A stretch of DNA of 53,165 nt from Peptococcaceae bacterium UBA6116 (GTDB lineage: Bacteria > Bacillota > Desulfitobacteriia > Desulfitobacteriales > Syntrophobotulaceae). Under the pieces are notes generated by a model that saw nothing but the letters and a program-made list of their open reading frames with translations, had not been told where the DNA came from and did not search any database. The translations under genes and the position numbers were made by a program. This document shows, one piece after another, positions 7,807 to 17,385 of this stretch. The DNA lies in assembly GCA_002423425.1 (NCBI GenBank), contig DIWC01000011.1:41396-94560 (forward strand). The letters are read 5' to 3'. The number at the start of each line of letters is the position of its first letter. Within the stretch, counting starts at the first letter, position 1.

Positions 7807-8355
7807 CTACTGCTCCATTTGTTTAGCCAAAAAGCCCGCGGCCGTCTCCACTAATTTAGTTTCTAACTCACCCATCTTCATGTTAGGGTCTTTAGACATT
7901 AGAATTACTACGCCAATTGGATCTCCTTCAGAGATGATCGGAGCAATAACCTGATTTGAGGCTTTCCCCTTATCATCGCCATCGTTTTCCTTAAAAACCG
8001 ATATTTCTCCAGTTGTGAACATAGTTTTTCTGTCTTCCATCGCTTGCTCCGCTCCCGGACCGAGCGGTTTATTCAAATACTCTTTCTTTGAAGCGCCTGC
8101 TACCGCAATGATAACATCTCTGTCGCCAATACAGGCAATATGACCTGTTGCTTCAAACAAGGAGTCGGCATATTCCTTGGCAAAATCGCCCAGCTCGCCG
8201 ATAGGCGAATATTTCTTAAGTATTACTTCGCCTTCTCTATCCACGAAAATTTCAAGTGGATCGCCTTCTCTTATCCGTAAAGTCCGCCGAATTTCCTTGG
8301 GTATCACAACACGACCAAGATCATCGATTCTTCTAACAATTCCGGTTGCTTTCAA
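7807..8355 (-). CDS. spoVT: stage V sporulation transcription factor SpoVT
   Basis: SpoVT modulates sigma-G-dependent genes in the forespore. The N-terminal AbrB-type swapped-hairpin domain covers residues 1-50 (GIVRRIDDLGRVVIPKEIRR, GDPLEIFVDREGEVILKKY). A GAF-like domain fills residues about 55-180, and the total of 182 residues is typical. Start is TTG, 9 nt after GGAGG. A strong sigma-G-like promoter lies about 40 bp upstream, which matches the known forespore expression. Confidence 0.95.
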   Translation of the reverse strand: MKATGIVRRIDDLGRVVIPKEIRRTLRIREGDPLEIFVDREGEVILKKYSPIGELGDFAKEYADSLFEATGHIACIGDRDVIIAVAGASKKEYLNKPLGPGAEQAMEDRKTMFTTGEISVFKENDGDDKGKASNQVIAPIISEGDPIGVVILMSKDPNMKMGELETKLVETAAGFLAKQMEQ

Positions 8356-8395
8356 TGAGCTCTCCCTCCTTTTTCCAAAGCAACTGATTCAATCT

Positions 8396-8425
8396 TAGTA
8401 TATATCCAGAGTTGTTTTATTATTC
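8396..8425 (-). promoter_or_regulatory. sigma-G-type promoter of spoVT
   Basis: On the minus strand GAATA (complement of 8421-8425) is followed after 18 bp by TATACTA (complement of 8396-8402). This fits the sigma-G consensus GHATR-N17/18-CATNHTA with one mismatch. Confidence 0.6.
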
Positions 8426-8442
8426 ATATTTTTCCATACCAT

Positions 8443-8508
8443 AAAAAAAAGAATAACTTCTACTTTCGCCTTTTTTTACAAGAAAGGCAAGCGAAAATAA
8501 GAAGTTCA
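8443..8508 (-). terminator. terminator after prsA
   Basis: Arms AACTTCT..TTTCGC and GCGAAA..AGAAGTT (8455-8470 with 8491-8506) enclose a T-rich loop. On the minus strand the hairpin is followed by a run of eight T residues (8443-8450). Confidence 0.8.
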
Positions 8509-8543
8509 GAATTACTCGCAATAGGTTTTAAACAGAACCTAAA

Positions 8544-9482
8544 TTATTTTGCACTGCTAGGCTTCAAATCCTCAGCATATTCTACTTTGGCATCATGTCT
8601 CAGTTTAGTATAATAACTTTGGATTTTTTGGGTTTTAGCATATGCTAAAGCATCTGTTTTTACATTGTCTTTAACTTTTTCAAAATCAGGTATAACAGCC
8701 TGTTTATGGTCTTCTACCTGAATAACATGATAGCCGTATTCCGTTTTTACAGGTTTATCGGGAATCTCATTAATTTTTTGGCTAAAAGCTGCAGCTTCAA
8801 ATTCCGCGACCATCTGTCCCTTCGGAAAATAACCAAGGTCTCCACCCGCATCTTTGGAACCGGTGTCAATAGATTTCTCTTTAGCCAGCGTGGCAAAATC
8901 TGCGCCGGCTTTTAATTGTTTAATAATATCCAAAGCTTCCTGTTCTGTTTTCACCAGAATATGACGAGCTTTAACCTGCTCTTGCTGTCCTCCGTAATTA
9001 GAAAAATTAGCATCAAAATACTGCTTTATCTCCTGGTCTGTTACGGTCACATCTTTAGCTGCATTGGTAGTAAAGGTATAGTAATTTACAACATCCCCAT
9101 TCGTTATTGCCTGTTCGTCGAGCCAGAATTTATAATCTTTATTAGGTAGTTGATTTTTCAGGGCTTCAATCTGTTTCGAAACCTCCAGATTATTAACATC
9201 CCATTTATTCTTAGCTATCTCCTGACTTATTAACTTGCTGCTAATCAATTCTTCAAGCACCTGACTTTGAACATTAGCTAGAGTTTCTTGTCCTTGCTCA
9301 TTGCTAAAGTCAAGCCCTTGTTTCGTATAATAGTCCTTAGCAACCTTAAGTTTTGCATTATAACTTTCCCTGGAAACAACTTGACTATTTACTTTAATTG
9401 CATAATCTTCCTTCTTCGCACAACCGCTTAGCAAAGTCAATGATATCAAGAATATTAAGGCTGCTATTGCTAATTTTTTCAC
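8544..9482 (-). CDS. prsA: lipoprotein peptidyl-prolyl isomerase, PrsA/SurA type
   Basis: A membrane-anchored foldase for secreted proteins. A lipoprotein signal peptide with lipobox LLSGC places the acylated cysteine at residue 21. A SurA/PrsA-like helical N-terminal part follows. A parvulin (PpiC) domain spans about residues 170-265 (QVKARHILVKTEQEALDIIK, GGDLGYFPKGQMVAEFEAAA, KTEYGYHVIQVED). The total of 312 residues is normal. Start is GTG. It has its own sigma-A promoter at the mfd end and a terminator, so it can be transcribed independently of mfd. Confidence 0.9.
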   Translation of the reverse strand: MKKLAIAALIFLISLTLLSGCAKKEDYAIKVNSQVVSRESYNAKLKVAKDYYTKQGLDFSNEQGQETLANVQSQVLEELISSKLISQEIAKNKWDVNNLEVSKQIEALKNQLPNKDYKFWLDEQAITNGDVVNYYTFTTNAAKDVTVTDQEIKQYFDANFSNYGGQQEQVKARHILVKTEQEALDIIKQLKAGADFATLAKEKSIDTGSKDAGGDLGYFPKGQMVAEFEAAAFSQKINEIPDKPVKTEYGYHVIQVEDHKQAVIPDFEKVKDNVKTDALAYAKTQKIQSYYTKLRHDAKVEYAEDLKPSSAK

Positions 9483-9517
9483 TAATTTATCACTTCCTCA
9501 TATAGATCTGATAAGAC

Positions 9518-9546
9518 ATTATAGCAAGGATTGTCCTCTAAATCAA
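9518..9546 (-). promoter_or_regulatory. sigma-A promoter of prsA
   Basis: Minus-strand TTGATT (complement of 9541-9546), 17-bp spacer, perfect TATAAT (complement of 9518-9523), 35 bp before the GTG start and abutting the mfd stop codon. Confidence 0.7.
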
Positions 9547-9547
9547 T

Positions 9548-12500
9548 TTAAACATCAGGTATCATACCGGGCCTGAAGATAGACCCTTTTATCATAGAGA
9601 GAAGATCAAGTATAGCTTTAAAAATATCCTCTATACTTAGGAAACGGAGGCGAAGATTGAATTCGAGCTTTCCCTGTTGATTTGCAGAAAAAGATAATGG
9701 ATATGGAAATTTTGAGGCAATTTCCATCAGTTTTTCACCTGTTAACCCCGGGTCGGAAGCAAACTTCAGGCTGATATTCTGATTTTGCTGGACTATTTGT
9801 TCCACCTTAAAGGCTTTGGCCTGAATTTTAATTTTAATAATTTGTATTAGATTTTCAACTTCTTTGGGAGGATTCCCGAATCTGTCGATTAATTCATCAA
9901 CGATAGCACTTAGATCTTCATCACTGTTAATTGCTGCCATTCTTTGGTAGAGTGCAGCTTTAGTTTGTTTATCAGCAATATATTCGTCCGGAAGTATAGC
10001 CTTGACTTGGATATCAATTGTTGGTTCAACTTCCTCTTCTACGATTTCTCCCTTTAACTCTTGTACAGCTTCTTTAAGCATCCTCATATAAAGACCAAAT
10101 CCAATGGCTGCTAAATGCCCATGTTGCTCAGACCCTATGAAACTCCCGGCTCCCCTGATCTCTAAATCCCTTAAAGCGATTTTAAATCCTGAACCAAACT
10201 CCGTAAACTCTCTGATGGTAGATAGCCTTTTCTCCGCCTCCTCAGTCAGCACCTTTTGAGGCTGATAAAGGAAGTAGGCATAAGCTTTACGGTTCGACCT
10301 TCCTACCCGGCCACGCAGCTGGTATAGTTGACTCAGCCCAAATCTGTCGGCTTCATCGACAATCAGGGTATTGACATTTGGCAGATCCAAACCCGTTTCG
10401 ATGATGGTGGTGCAAACCAATACGTCCTTTTCCTTGTCCAAGAAAGAAATCATTTCCCTCTCCAGCTGGGTTTCGGCCATCTGTCCATGTACAACTCCGC
10501 AACGCGCTTCGGGTACAATATTTTTAATAAGTCTAAGTACTCTATCAAGGGTATCTACACGGTTGTGAACGTAAAAAACTTGGCCGCCGCGACTTATTTC
10601 CTTTCGAATTGCGTCTCTAATCAAATCGGAATTAAATTCGGCTACAAAAGTCTGAACCGGGAATCTGTCTTCAGGGGGAGTTGCAATTACACTCATATCC
10701 CTTAGTTCAACCAAAGACATTTGAAGTGTCCTTGGAATAGGTGTTGCTGAAAGGGTAAGTACATCGACATTTGTCTTAAGAGTTTTAATTTTTTCTTTGT
10801 GGGCTACCCCAAACCTTTGTTCCTCATCAATAATCAATAGTCCAAGATCTTTAAAACTTACTCCCTCGGAGACTAAGCGATGCGTACCGATTACAATATC
10901 CAGAGAACCGTCTTTAAGACCCTGGAGAATCTGTTTTTGTTCCTTGACACTCCGAAAGCGGCTGAGCATTTCTATTTTAACAGGATAATCCATAAACCTC
11001 TCCCTGAAAGTATTATAATGCTGCTGAGCCAGGATAGTAGTCGGCACGAGAATTGCTACCTGTTTGCTACTAGACACGGCCTTAAAAGCCGCTCTAAGGG
11101 CTACTTCGGTCTTGCCATAACCAACATCTCCACAGAGCAAACGATCCATGGGTCTACTATTCATCATATCGCTTTTGACTTCAATAATACTTTGTCTCTG
11201 GTCGGGAGTTTCTTCATAGGGAAACCGCTCTTCAAACTCTTTCTGCCAGGAACTATCCTCAGGAAAAGCAAAACCCACAGCCTTCTCGCGCTTTGCATAA
11301 AGTTCCAAAAGGTTAATGGCCATTTCTTTAACAGAATTCCGTGCTTTAGTTTTCGCCTTATTCCATTCATTGCCATTTAGTTTATGAAGCTTGGGAGTAC
11401 TTTCTCCGTCCGTGCCAAGATATTTTTGCAGAAGCTGCAGCTGATCGATAGGGACATAAAGCTTATCCTCACCTGCGTAGCGAATTGTAAAATAATCTTT
11501 ATCAATACTATCTACAGATATCTTTTCAATGCCAGTAAACTTTCCAATACCGTGATAGTAATGGACAACGTAATCACCTGGCTTCAAATCGCCAAATCTG
11601 AGAATGTCGTTATTTGACGTCTTTCTGGGTTTGGATTGAAATTTGGATTCCCTGTTGTAAATCTCGGTTTCAGAAAAAATTACAAGCTGGCTGGCAGGAA
11701 GTTCAAAACCTTGTGCCAAAGAATGAGCAAAAACATAGACCCCTCCGGAATCAATACTGCCTTTCATTTCTGATAAGTGGGAGACTATCCCTCTATCCTT
11801 TAGGCCTTGGATCAATCTATTGCTGTGTTCTTCATCACCTGCAAAAAGAGCAACAGCATATCCTGATGCTCTCCACCTTTTAATTTCCCCGACAAGATTT
11901 GATGTCTTATTGTAACCGGCTAGAGGGCGGGCCGTTCCAGTTGCTGCCCTTCTCGTTTTAAATCCCGCTATTTCCCGCATAAGATTTGATAAGCCCAAAA
12001 GCAAACGGTCAGTGTCTAAGACCAGATCCTCAAATCCTAGAAAAAGACTTTCAGGATTAATAAATTCCTCACCTCTTTCGAAATTGTCCATAAACTCACT
12101 CAATCTCTGGTTATGCTGAAAATCTAATTGTTCCTTGAGTCTTAACGGTTCATCAAGAAATACGAGACTGTCTTGACCCAACCAGTCAAAAAGAGAAACA
12201 TACTTCTCCGGAAGCAGACTTAAATAAGGATAAATATTTTCATCCAACATCCCTTCAGCGAGCCGGCTTTCCAAAACTTCAACTTTTTTTTGCAGCCGTT
12301 TAACCTGTCCGTCTCTTTCGAGTCTTTCCAATCGTCCGACTGCTTTGCGGGACCTTTCTTTTATCTCCCATTTTAGATTCTGTTGCTCCTTGGCACTAAT
12401 AATGTATTCCTGGACAGGTACAATTAAAACTTCAGAAATATTGCCAAGCGATTTTTGAGTTTCTAAGTCAAAAATCCTAATAGAATCTACTTCTTCATCA

Positions 12501-13099
12501 AAAAACTCAATTCGTACCGGTTCGTGGTCGTACGGAGCAATATCCAATATTCCGCCCCTAAGGGCGAATTGCCCTTGACCCTCGATTATCTCCTCCCGCT
12601 TATATCCGGATTCAACCAGTAAGTTAATCACTTCCGGCAATAAATATTGTTGTCCAATTTTAAAGTTAAGGCAATGTTTCCGCCAACGGTTTGGATGAAG
12701 CAGTTTTCTTATCGCGGCCTGAATAGGGGCTACAATAACTTCCCCCCGACAAGCATCCCTATTTTCCTCTAGTAAGCTGCTTAACACTTTAATCCTCTGA
12801 GCTGTTGTTTCCCTGCTTCTGCCTAACACTTCAAAAGGAAGCCATTCCGTTGGGGGGAAAAGCAGGATGTTTCTATCCGGCAGCCAAGTCTGAAGATCGC
12901 TTACCCATTTCTGAGCCTTCTCTTCCGTATAGGTGATGATAATTGCCTGTTTATTCTCTTGGAGTATTTGAGCCGCAAAAGCGGCTTTTTGGCTTCCTGT
13001 AATATGATAAACCATTTGCGGAGATTCTTTTCTGTTTAAAGCGGTAACGACTTCTCCAATATCAAAACCCTTGTACAAAAAATCATTAATAGAAGGCAT
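9548..13099 (-). CDS. mfd: transcription-repair coupling factor Mfd
   Basis: Mfd removes stalled RNA polymerase from damaged template strands and recruits UvrA. All expected parts are present in 1183 residues: a UvrB-like N-terminal module (ITGSQKAAFAAQIL, GGILDIAPYDHEPVRIEFFD), the polymerase-interacting CarD-like domain near residues 490-560 (GDYVVHYYHGIGKFTGIEKI), helicase Walker A CGDVGYGKTEVALRAAFKA near 655, DEEQRFG near 755, SATPIPRTLQ, QLRGRVGRS, and the C-terminal TRCF domain. The usual neighbour fin lies directly upstream. Confidence 0.97.
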   Translation of the reverse strand: MPSINDFLYKGFDIGEVVTALNRKESPQMVYHITGSQKAAFAAQILQENKQAIIITYTEEKAQKWVSDLQTWLPDRNILLFPPTEWLPFEVLGRSRETTAQRIKVLSSLLEENRDACRGEVIVAPIQAAIRKLLHPNRWRKHCLNFKIGQQYLLPEVINLLVESGYKREEIIEGQGQFALRGGILDIAPYDHEPVRIEFFDEEVDSIRIFDLETQKSLGNISEVLIVPVQEYIISAKEQQNLKWEIKERSRKAVGRLERLERDGQVKRLQKKVEVLESRLAEGMLDENIYPYLSLLPEKYVSLFDWLGQDSLVFLDEPLRLKEQLDFQHNQRLSEFMDNFERGEEFINPESLFLGFEDLVLDTDRLLLGLSNLMREIAGFKTRRAATGTARPLAGYNKTSNLVGEIKRWRASGYAVALFAGDEEHSNRLIQGLKDRGIVSHLSEMKGSIDSGGVYVFAHSLAQGFELPASQLVIFSETEIYNRESKFQSKPRKTSNNDILRFGDLKPGDYVVHYYHGIGKFTGIEKISVDSIDKDYFTIRYAGEDKLYVPIDQLQLLQKYLGTDGESTPKLHKLNGNEWNKAKTKARNSVKEMAINLLELYAKREKAVGFAFPEDSSWQKEFEERFPYEETPDQRQSIIEVKSDMMNSRPMDRLLCGDVGYGKTEVALRAAFKAVSSSKQVAILVPTTILAQQHYNTFRERFMDYPVKIEMLSRFRSVKEQKQILQGLKDGSLDIVIGTHRLVSEGVSFKDLGLLIIDEEQRFGVAHKEKIKTLKTNVDVLTLSATPIPRTLQMSLVELRDMSVIATPPEDRFPVQTFVAEFNSDLIRDAIRKEISRGGQVFYVHNRVDTLDRVLRLIKNIVPEARCGVVHGQMAETQLEREMISFLDKEKDVLVCTTIIETGLDLPNVNTLIVDEADRFGLSQLYQLRGRVGRSNRKAYAYFLYQPQKVLTEEAEKRLSTIREFTEFGSGFKIALRDLEIRGAGSFIGSEQHGHLAAIGFGLYMRMLKEAVQELKGEIVEEEVEPTIDIQVKAILPDEYIADKQTKAALYQRMAAINSDEDLSAIVDELIDRFGNPPKEVENLIQIIKIKIQAKAFKVEQIVQQNQNISLKFASDPGLTGEKLMEIASKFPYPLSFSANQQGKLEFNLRLRFLSIEDIFKAILDLLSMIKGSIFRPGMIPDV

Positions 13100-13148
13100 A
13101 GAGTCCCCCTGCCAAAATATCTCGGCTGCTTAAAGTTAATCTTTTAAT

Positions 13149-13325
13149 TTACTGGTAATATGTCTTGGTATTAATATCTAATTCCTGCATACAGCGTGAA
13201 CAGAGAGTATAAGCAACATTTCCGACAATCTCCAGAGAATAATCCATACCCAAAGCCTTAGAATCTTCTGCTTCCAATTCACCAATTATACTGTCGCAAC
13301 AGCGGCATACCTTAAGTAGATACAT
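13149..13325 (-). CDS. fin: anti-sigma-F factor Fin (YabK)
   Basis: Fin is a small zinc-binding protein that inhibits sigma-F in the forespore and helps the switch to sigma-G. The product has CRCC (Cys7/Cys10) and CSRC (Cys42/Cys45), the two CxxC pairs of the family. The longest frame starts at 13379, but that has no ribosome binding site. The ATG at 13323-13325 follows a GGAGG by 11 nt, giving 58 residues, shorter than B. subtilis Fin (76). The position between pth and mfd is the conserved one and supports the call. Confidence 0.82.
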   Translation of the reverse strand: MYLLKVCRCCDSIIGELEAEDSKALGMDYSLEIVGNVAYTLCSRCMQELDINTKTYYQ

Positions 13326-13415
13326 AGAAAAATACACCTCCGTGTAATAGGCTTGCCTTTCCTCTGGAAGGTTATACAAACTGCAGTATTTATTACCTCA
13401 ATATTCTATAATTCT

Positions 13416-13970
13416 TCAGTTAAAAGTATTCATGGCTTCCATCCCTCTGCCCTCGATCCAGAGCAATACAATTTTATAAGCAGCGCTCAATACTTCAGAA
13501 AGAATTATTTCTTCCTCTTTTTTAAAAGATGAAAGAACATGATTGGTAACATCCAAATCTTCCTTTGGTCTGCCTACCCCAATCTTTAGCCGCCAAAACT
13601 CCTGTGTTCCTAATTCCCCGATAATGGATTTCAAACCATTATGTCCCCCTGAACTTCCTTTAGAGCGTAAACGAAGCTTTCCCAGCGGAAGATCCATATC
13701 GTCATGGATAATAAGAAAATCGTCATTGGAAATTTTATAATAATTAATTAATTGATTTACTGCCAAACCGCTAAGATTCATATAGGTATAGGGTTTTAAA
13801 AAAATAACTCTCTTGTCGTTTAACCTTCCTTCAGCAACCTTACCACGAAAATCATCACGGTAAGGATAACCGGCTTCTTTAACAATCGTATCAAGCAGTC
13901 TAAATCCGACATTATGTTTCGTCTGACTATATTTAATACCGGGGTTACCCAAGCCGATAACAGCTTTCAT
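13416..13970 (-). CDS. pth: peptidyl-tRNA hydrolase
   Basis: Pth recycles peptidyl-tRNA by cleaving the ester bond between peptide and tRNA. Conserved elements: IGLGNPG near residue 5, the catalytic histidine in KHNVGF near residue 20, NLSG near 68, HDDMDLPLGKLRLRSKGSSG near 92-112 and GGHNGLKSI. 184 residues is normal. AAGGAG precedes the ATG. The order prs..pth-fin-mfd follows Bacillus (where it is spoVC). Confidence 0.96.
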   Translation of the reverse strand: MKAVIGLGNPGIKYSQTKHNVGFRLLDTIVKEAGYPYRDDFRGKVAEGRLNDKRVIFLKPYTYMNLSGLAVNQLINYYKISNDDFLIIHDDMDLPLGKLRLRSKGSSGGHNGLKSIIGELGTQEFWRLKIGVGRPKEDLDVTNHVLSSFKKEEEIILSEVLSAAYKIVLLWIEGRGMEAMNTFN

Positions 13971-14060
13971 ATTTTCTCCTTACCCAACATAATCTTCTTA
14001 ATAAAGAATAGATTTTATTGAAAACCCGGCAATAAAATTTTAGCTAAAGGAGGAATAAAA

Positions 14061-14819
14061 ATGCTGCCCAGCAAAAAATTTTTATCTCTACCGATCATTT
14101 CCTTGAAGGAAGGGCAACAGATTGGGTTTGTCCGCAATGTTGTTATCGACCCGAAAACGAGAGCTCTAGCGGCATTGATTGTTGATCCGAAACGGTTCTT
14201 TAAAGAGCAACGCATTATCCCTTTTAACAGGGTCGTCAGCATTGGCGAAAACGCTATAACCGTAAGCACTGCAAGTCAAGCCGAAAAAGCAGCAAATCTC
14301 CCTGATATATTGCATTTAATTAAAGAAAAAACTGCTGTTATCGGAATCAAAGTCCTTACAGCCGACGGCAAGACTCTTGGAATCGTCAATGAATTCTATA
14401 TTAACAAAGAAGACGGTTCTATTGCCAGCTTTGATGTCTCATCCGGCAAAATAGAAGGCCTTTTTTATGGCAAAGCTAGATTAAAAGCCGACGAAATATT
14501 AACTATGGGTTCAGATGTTTTGGTTGCTTCTGAAGGCTGCGAAGAGAAACTTGAGGTATTTTCCAAAGGAATTAAAGGAAACTTCAAATCTTTTTTCCAG
14601 ATTGCTTCAAGTAAAGCTACTCAAAGAGGTCAAAGAATAAACACATACTGGGAAAGTAAAAGAAAACAGAAAATAGAGAATTTAGAAATACAAGAGGTAA
14701 TTGAAGAACAATCTTATCCTGCATCCAATATATCAGGCGAAAAAGATAACGATCTCAAGCCGGATTTTATCTCAAATGAGCTTGAAGAAAATCATGAGAC
14801 GAAAAACGGAAGGATCTAA
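14061..14819 (+). CDS. PRC-barrel domain protein
   Basis: 252 residues with two PRC-barrel-type beta domains, about residues 3-80 (LPIISLKEGQQIGFVRNVVI, then a PKTRALAALIV segment) and about 85-165 (VIGIKVLTADGKTLGIVNEF, then SIASFDVSSGKIEG). The tail from about residue 190 is charged and low in complexity. PRC barrels occur in photosynthetic reaction centres, RimM and many small proteins of unknown role. AAAGGAGG precedes the ATG. The gene is divergent from pth and convergent with prs, so it interrupts the conserved minus-strand run. Function unknown. Confidence 0.85.
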   Translation: MLPSKKFLSLPIISLKEGQQIGFVRNVVIDPKTRALAALIVDPKRFFKEQRIIPFNRVVSIGENAITVSTASQAEKAANLPDILHLIKEKTAVIGIKVLTADGKTLGIVNEFYINKEDGSIASFDVSSGKIEGLFYGKARLKADEILTMGSDVLVASEGCEEKLEVFSKGIKGNFKSFFQIASSKATQRGQRINTYWESKRKQKIENLEIQEVIEEQSYPASNISGEKDNDLKPDFISNELEENHETKNGRI

Positions 14820-14846
14820 GTCCTAAAGTAAACAGCAAAAAAAACA

Positions 14847-15788
14847 CTAACTAAAAAGCTTACTCACAGATAAATCCTCATGGATACGAACAATCGCTTC
14901 CCCTAATAAGGGAGCAACAGAAAGAACTTTGATTTTTTTAATTTGTTTTTCTTTTGACAAAGGAATTGTATTCGTAACTATAACTTCCTTGATCACGGAG
15001 CTTTCCAATCTTTCTATAGCCGGCCCCGATAATACCGGATGAATACAGCAGGCATAAACCTCGTTAGCACCTCTCTCGATCAGGGCACTAGCGGCATGAG
15101 TCATTGTTCCCGCGGTATCAATTATATCATCGATTAGGATAGCGGTTTTGCCTTCTAATTCGCCAATAACATGCATTATCTCGGATACATTTGGTTCGGG
15201 CCGGCGTTTATCAACAATAGCAAGCGAAGCCCCTATTCTTTCCGCAAAATTACGCGCCCGGGAAACCCCTCCTATATCGGGTGAAACAACACAAATATCC
15301 TTCAGTTTTTTCTCAATAAAGTACTGCGCTAATATAGGTACCCCCGGAAGATGATCAACCGGAATATCGAAAAAACCTTGAATGGCGGGCGCATGAAGAT
15401 CCATTGCTACTAAACGGTTTGCCCCTGAAGTTGTAATAATATTGGCTAGTAATTTTGCCGTTATTGGTTCTCTTGCTCTGGCTTTTCTTTCCTGTCTGGC
15501 ATAACCATAATAAGGAACCACAGCAGTTATTCTGTAGGCCGAAGCCCGGCGCAGAGCATCCATCAGGATCAACAATTCCATAATATTATCATTGGTAGGT
15601 GCACAGGTCGGCTGAACTACAAAGACATCAGACCCCCTGACGCTCTCTTCAATACCTATGCTAATTTCCCCGTCCTGAAAAGTCTTAACATTTGCCTCCC
15701 CAATAGTAATTCCAATATAATCGGAAATTTCTTGAGCTAAATCCGGATTGGAATTACCACAGAAGATTTTTAGTTCTCTTGTAGCCAT
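14847..15788 (-). CDS. prs: ribose-phosphate pyrophosphokinase
   Basis: Makes PRPP from ribose 5-phosphate and ATP for purine, pyrimidine, NAD, histidine and tryptophan synthesis. Signatures: FCGNSNPDLAQEI at the N-terminus, the flexible ATP loop near YYGYARQERKARAREPI, MDLHAPAIQGFFDIPVDHL, and the PRPP-binding loop ILIDDIIDTAGTM near residue 220. 313 residues. It starts 10 bp downstream of the glmU stop and shares its transcript. Confidence 0.97.
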   Translation of the reverse strand: MATRELKIFCGNSNPDLAQEISDYIGITIGEANVKTFQDGEISIGIEESVRGSDVFVVQPTCAPTNDNIMELLILMDALRRASAYRITAVVPYYGYARQERKARAREPITAKLLANIITTSGANRLVAMDLHAPAIQGFFDIPVDHLPGVPILAQYFIEKKLKDICVVSPDIGGVSRARNFAERIGASLAIVDKRRPEPNVSEIMHVIGELEGKTAILIDDIIDTAGTMTHAASALIERGANEVYACCIHPVLSGPAIERLESSVIKEVIVTNTIPLSKEKQIKKIKVLSVAPLLGEAIVRIHEDLSVSKLFS

Positions 15789-15798
15789 AATTATCCCC

Positions 15799-17160
15799 CT
15801 ACTTATCTTTGGCTTTCTGCCAGTTATTAATAATCTTTTGTTGCGCTCTTTCTATAGCCAGCGCGTTGTCCGGAACATCTCTGGTTATGGTAGATCCTGC
15901 TCCGATGACAGTATTCTTGCCTATTTCCACAGGTGCCACAAAATTCGTATTGCTTCCGATAAAAGCATTATCACCGATTACTGTCCGGTGTTTGTTCTTA
16001 CCGTCGTAGTTGCATGTTATGGTCCCGGCACCTATATTGACATTTTTCCCGAGAGTTGAATCCCCTATATAACTGAGGTGAGGAACTTTGGATCCTTCGC
16101 CGATAAAACTATTTTTAATTTCCACGAAATCTCCTACTTTTGCTCCCTTAGCCAATACCGTCCCAGGTCTTAAATAGGCATAAGGCCCGATCACGCAGTT
16201 TTCCCCAACCACCGCATCTCTGGCAACGGAATTCTCAATCTGACAACCCTTAAGGCAGTTACAGTTTTCCAAAGTGACTCCAGGCCCAATTTTTGCCCCC
16301 TCTTTAATCGTTGTCCTCCCTTTTATTATTGTGAAAGGATGTATAATGACATCCTTGCTAATCTTTACTTGGGCATCAATCAATACTGATGATGGGTTTA
16401 CTATGGTTACTCCTTCCATCAACCAGTATTTTCTAATTTGATCATAAAATATATCTTCGGCCTCGGCTAATTGCAAACGATTATTGATCCCTAAAGCCTC
16501 TCTATTGTCCTGGGTGCAAAACGTTTCAATCTTGTGACCTGCAGAAATCAAATTATCAAAAATATCTGTAAGATAATATTCGCCTTGGGCATTTTTAGGG
16601 GTAATAATTTGTAATCCACTCTTCAAGGATGCTCCTTGGAAACAGTACGTACCCGTATTAATCTCTTTGATCTCTTTTTGGCTGGAATCAGCGTCTTTTT
16701 CTTCCACAATACTTTGAAATATCCCGTCTTTCTTTACTATCCGGCCATAACCGCAGGGATCATCCATTCTTGCAGTAAGAACTGTTGCCGCCGACCCTGA
16801 TGCCAGATGCCATTCGAGCAAGGATCTAAGGGTATTTAATGATAAAAGCGGTTGATCACCACTTAAAACCAGAATACAGCTATCCTCCTTTAGCCTAGGG
16901 GCCGCTTGCATAAGAGCATGCCCTGTACCAAGTTGTTCTTCCTGAATCGCAACCTCGGATCTATCAGCAATATGTTTTGTAACAATATCCCGCCCATGAC
17001 CGACAATTGTCAAAACTTCTTTAATTTCTAACTTTTCAACCTTATCCAGAACATGGTCGATTAATGGCTGTCCAGCCAGCTGATGCATCACCTTAGGCAG
17101 CTCTGATTTCATACGGGTACCTTTACCTGCTGCCAGGATCACACAAGATATTTGGGGCAT
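15799..17160 (-). CDS. glmU: bifunctional N-acetylglucosamine-1-phosphate uridyltransferase / glucosamine-1-phosphate acetyltransferase
   Basis: Makes UDP-GlcNAc, precursor of peptidoglycan and teichoic acid. The N-terminal pyrophosphorylase (residues about 1-228) has the nucleotide-binding LAAGKGTRMKSELPKVMHQL, and the C-terminal left-handed beta-helix acetyltransferase (about 250-453) ends with NIGAGTITCNYDGKNKHRT and FIGSNTNFVAPVEIG. 453 residues, complete. It has its own sigma-A promoter and leads glmU-prs. Confidence 0.97.
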   Translation of the reverse strand: MPQISCVILAAGKGTRMKSELPKVMHQLAGQPLIDHVLDKVEKLEIKEVLTIVGHGRDIVTKHIADRSEVAIQEEQLGTGHALMQAAPRLKEDSCILVLSGDQPLLSLNTLRSLLEWHLASGSAATVLTARMDDPCGYGRIVKKDGIFQSIVEEKDADSSQKEIKEINTGTYCFQGASLKSGLQIITPKNAQGEYYLTDIFDNLISAGHKIETFCTQDNREALGINNRLQLAEAEDIFYDQIRKYWLMEGVTIVNPSSVLIDAQVKISKDVIIHPFTIIKGRTTIKEGAKIGPGVTLENCNCLKGCQIENSVARDAVVGENCVIGPYAYLRPGTVLAKGAKVGDFVEIKNSFIGEGSKVPHLSYIGDSTLGKNVNIGAGTITCNYDGKNKHRTVIGDNAFIGSNTNFVAPVEIGKNTVIGAGSTITRDVPDNALAIERAQQKIINNWQKAKDK

Positions 17161-17203
17161 TTTTACAATCCACCACCTAATTAAATACTCAGCGCTAGTT
17201 ACT

Positions 17204-17233
17204 ATTATAACGAATTTTCTTATAGAATAACAA
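17204..17233 (-). promoter_or_regulatory. sigma-A promoter of glmU-prs
   Basis: Minus-strand TTGTTA (complement of 17228-17233), 18-bp spacer, perfect TATAAT (complement of 17204-17209), 43 bp before the glmU ATG. Confidence 0.55.
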
Positions 17234-17341
17234 AATAAATTTTGTATTTTGCTTAAAAATATGTCAAAGATTGTACCGATACCGGATATTATCTATAGTT
17301 CGCCAAACACTATGCCACCCTCGGCACCCACTGAGCAAAAT

Positions 17342-17372
17342 AAAAAAGAGACCCTCGTATAGCGGTCCCTTT
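17342..17372 (-). terminator. terminator after spoVG
   Basis: Stem AGGGACC/GGTCTCT (minus strand, one G-U pair) followed by six T residues (complement of 17342-17347), about 14 bp after the spoVG stop. Confidence 0.8.
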
Positions 17373-17385
17373 TAATAAAAACAAA

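Noticed and set aside
10880..11380. A 166-residue plus-strand open frame inside mfd
   Set aside because: It is antisense to a strongly conserved helicase region, has no ribosome binding site and no recognisable motif; it is a shadow of mfd.
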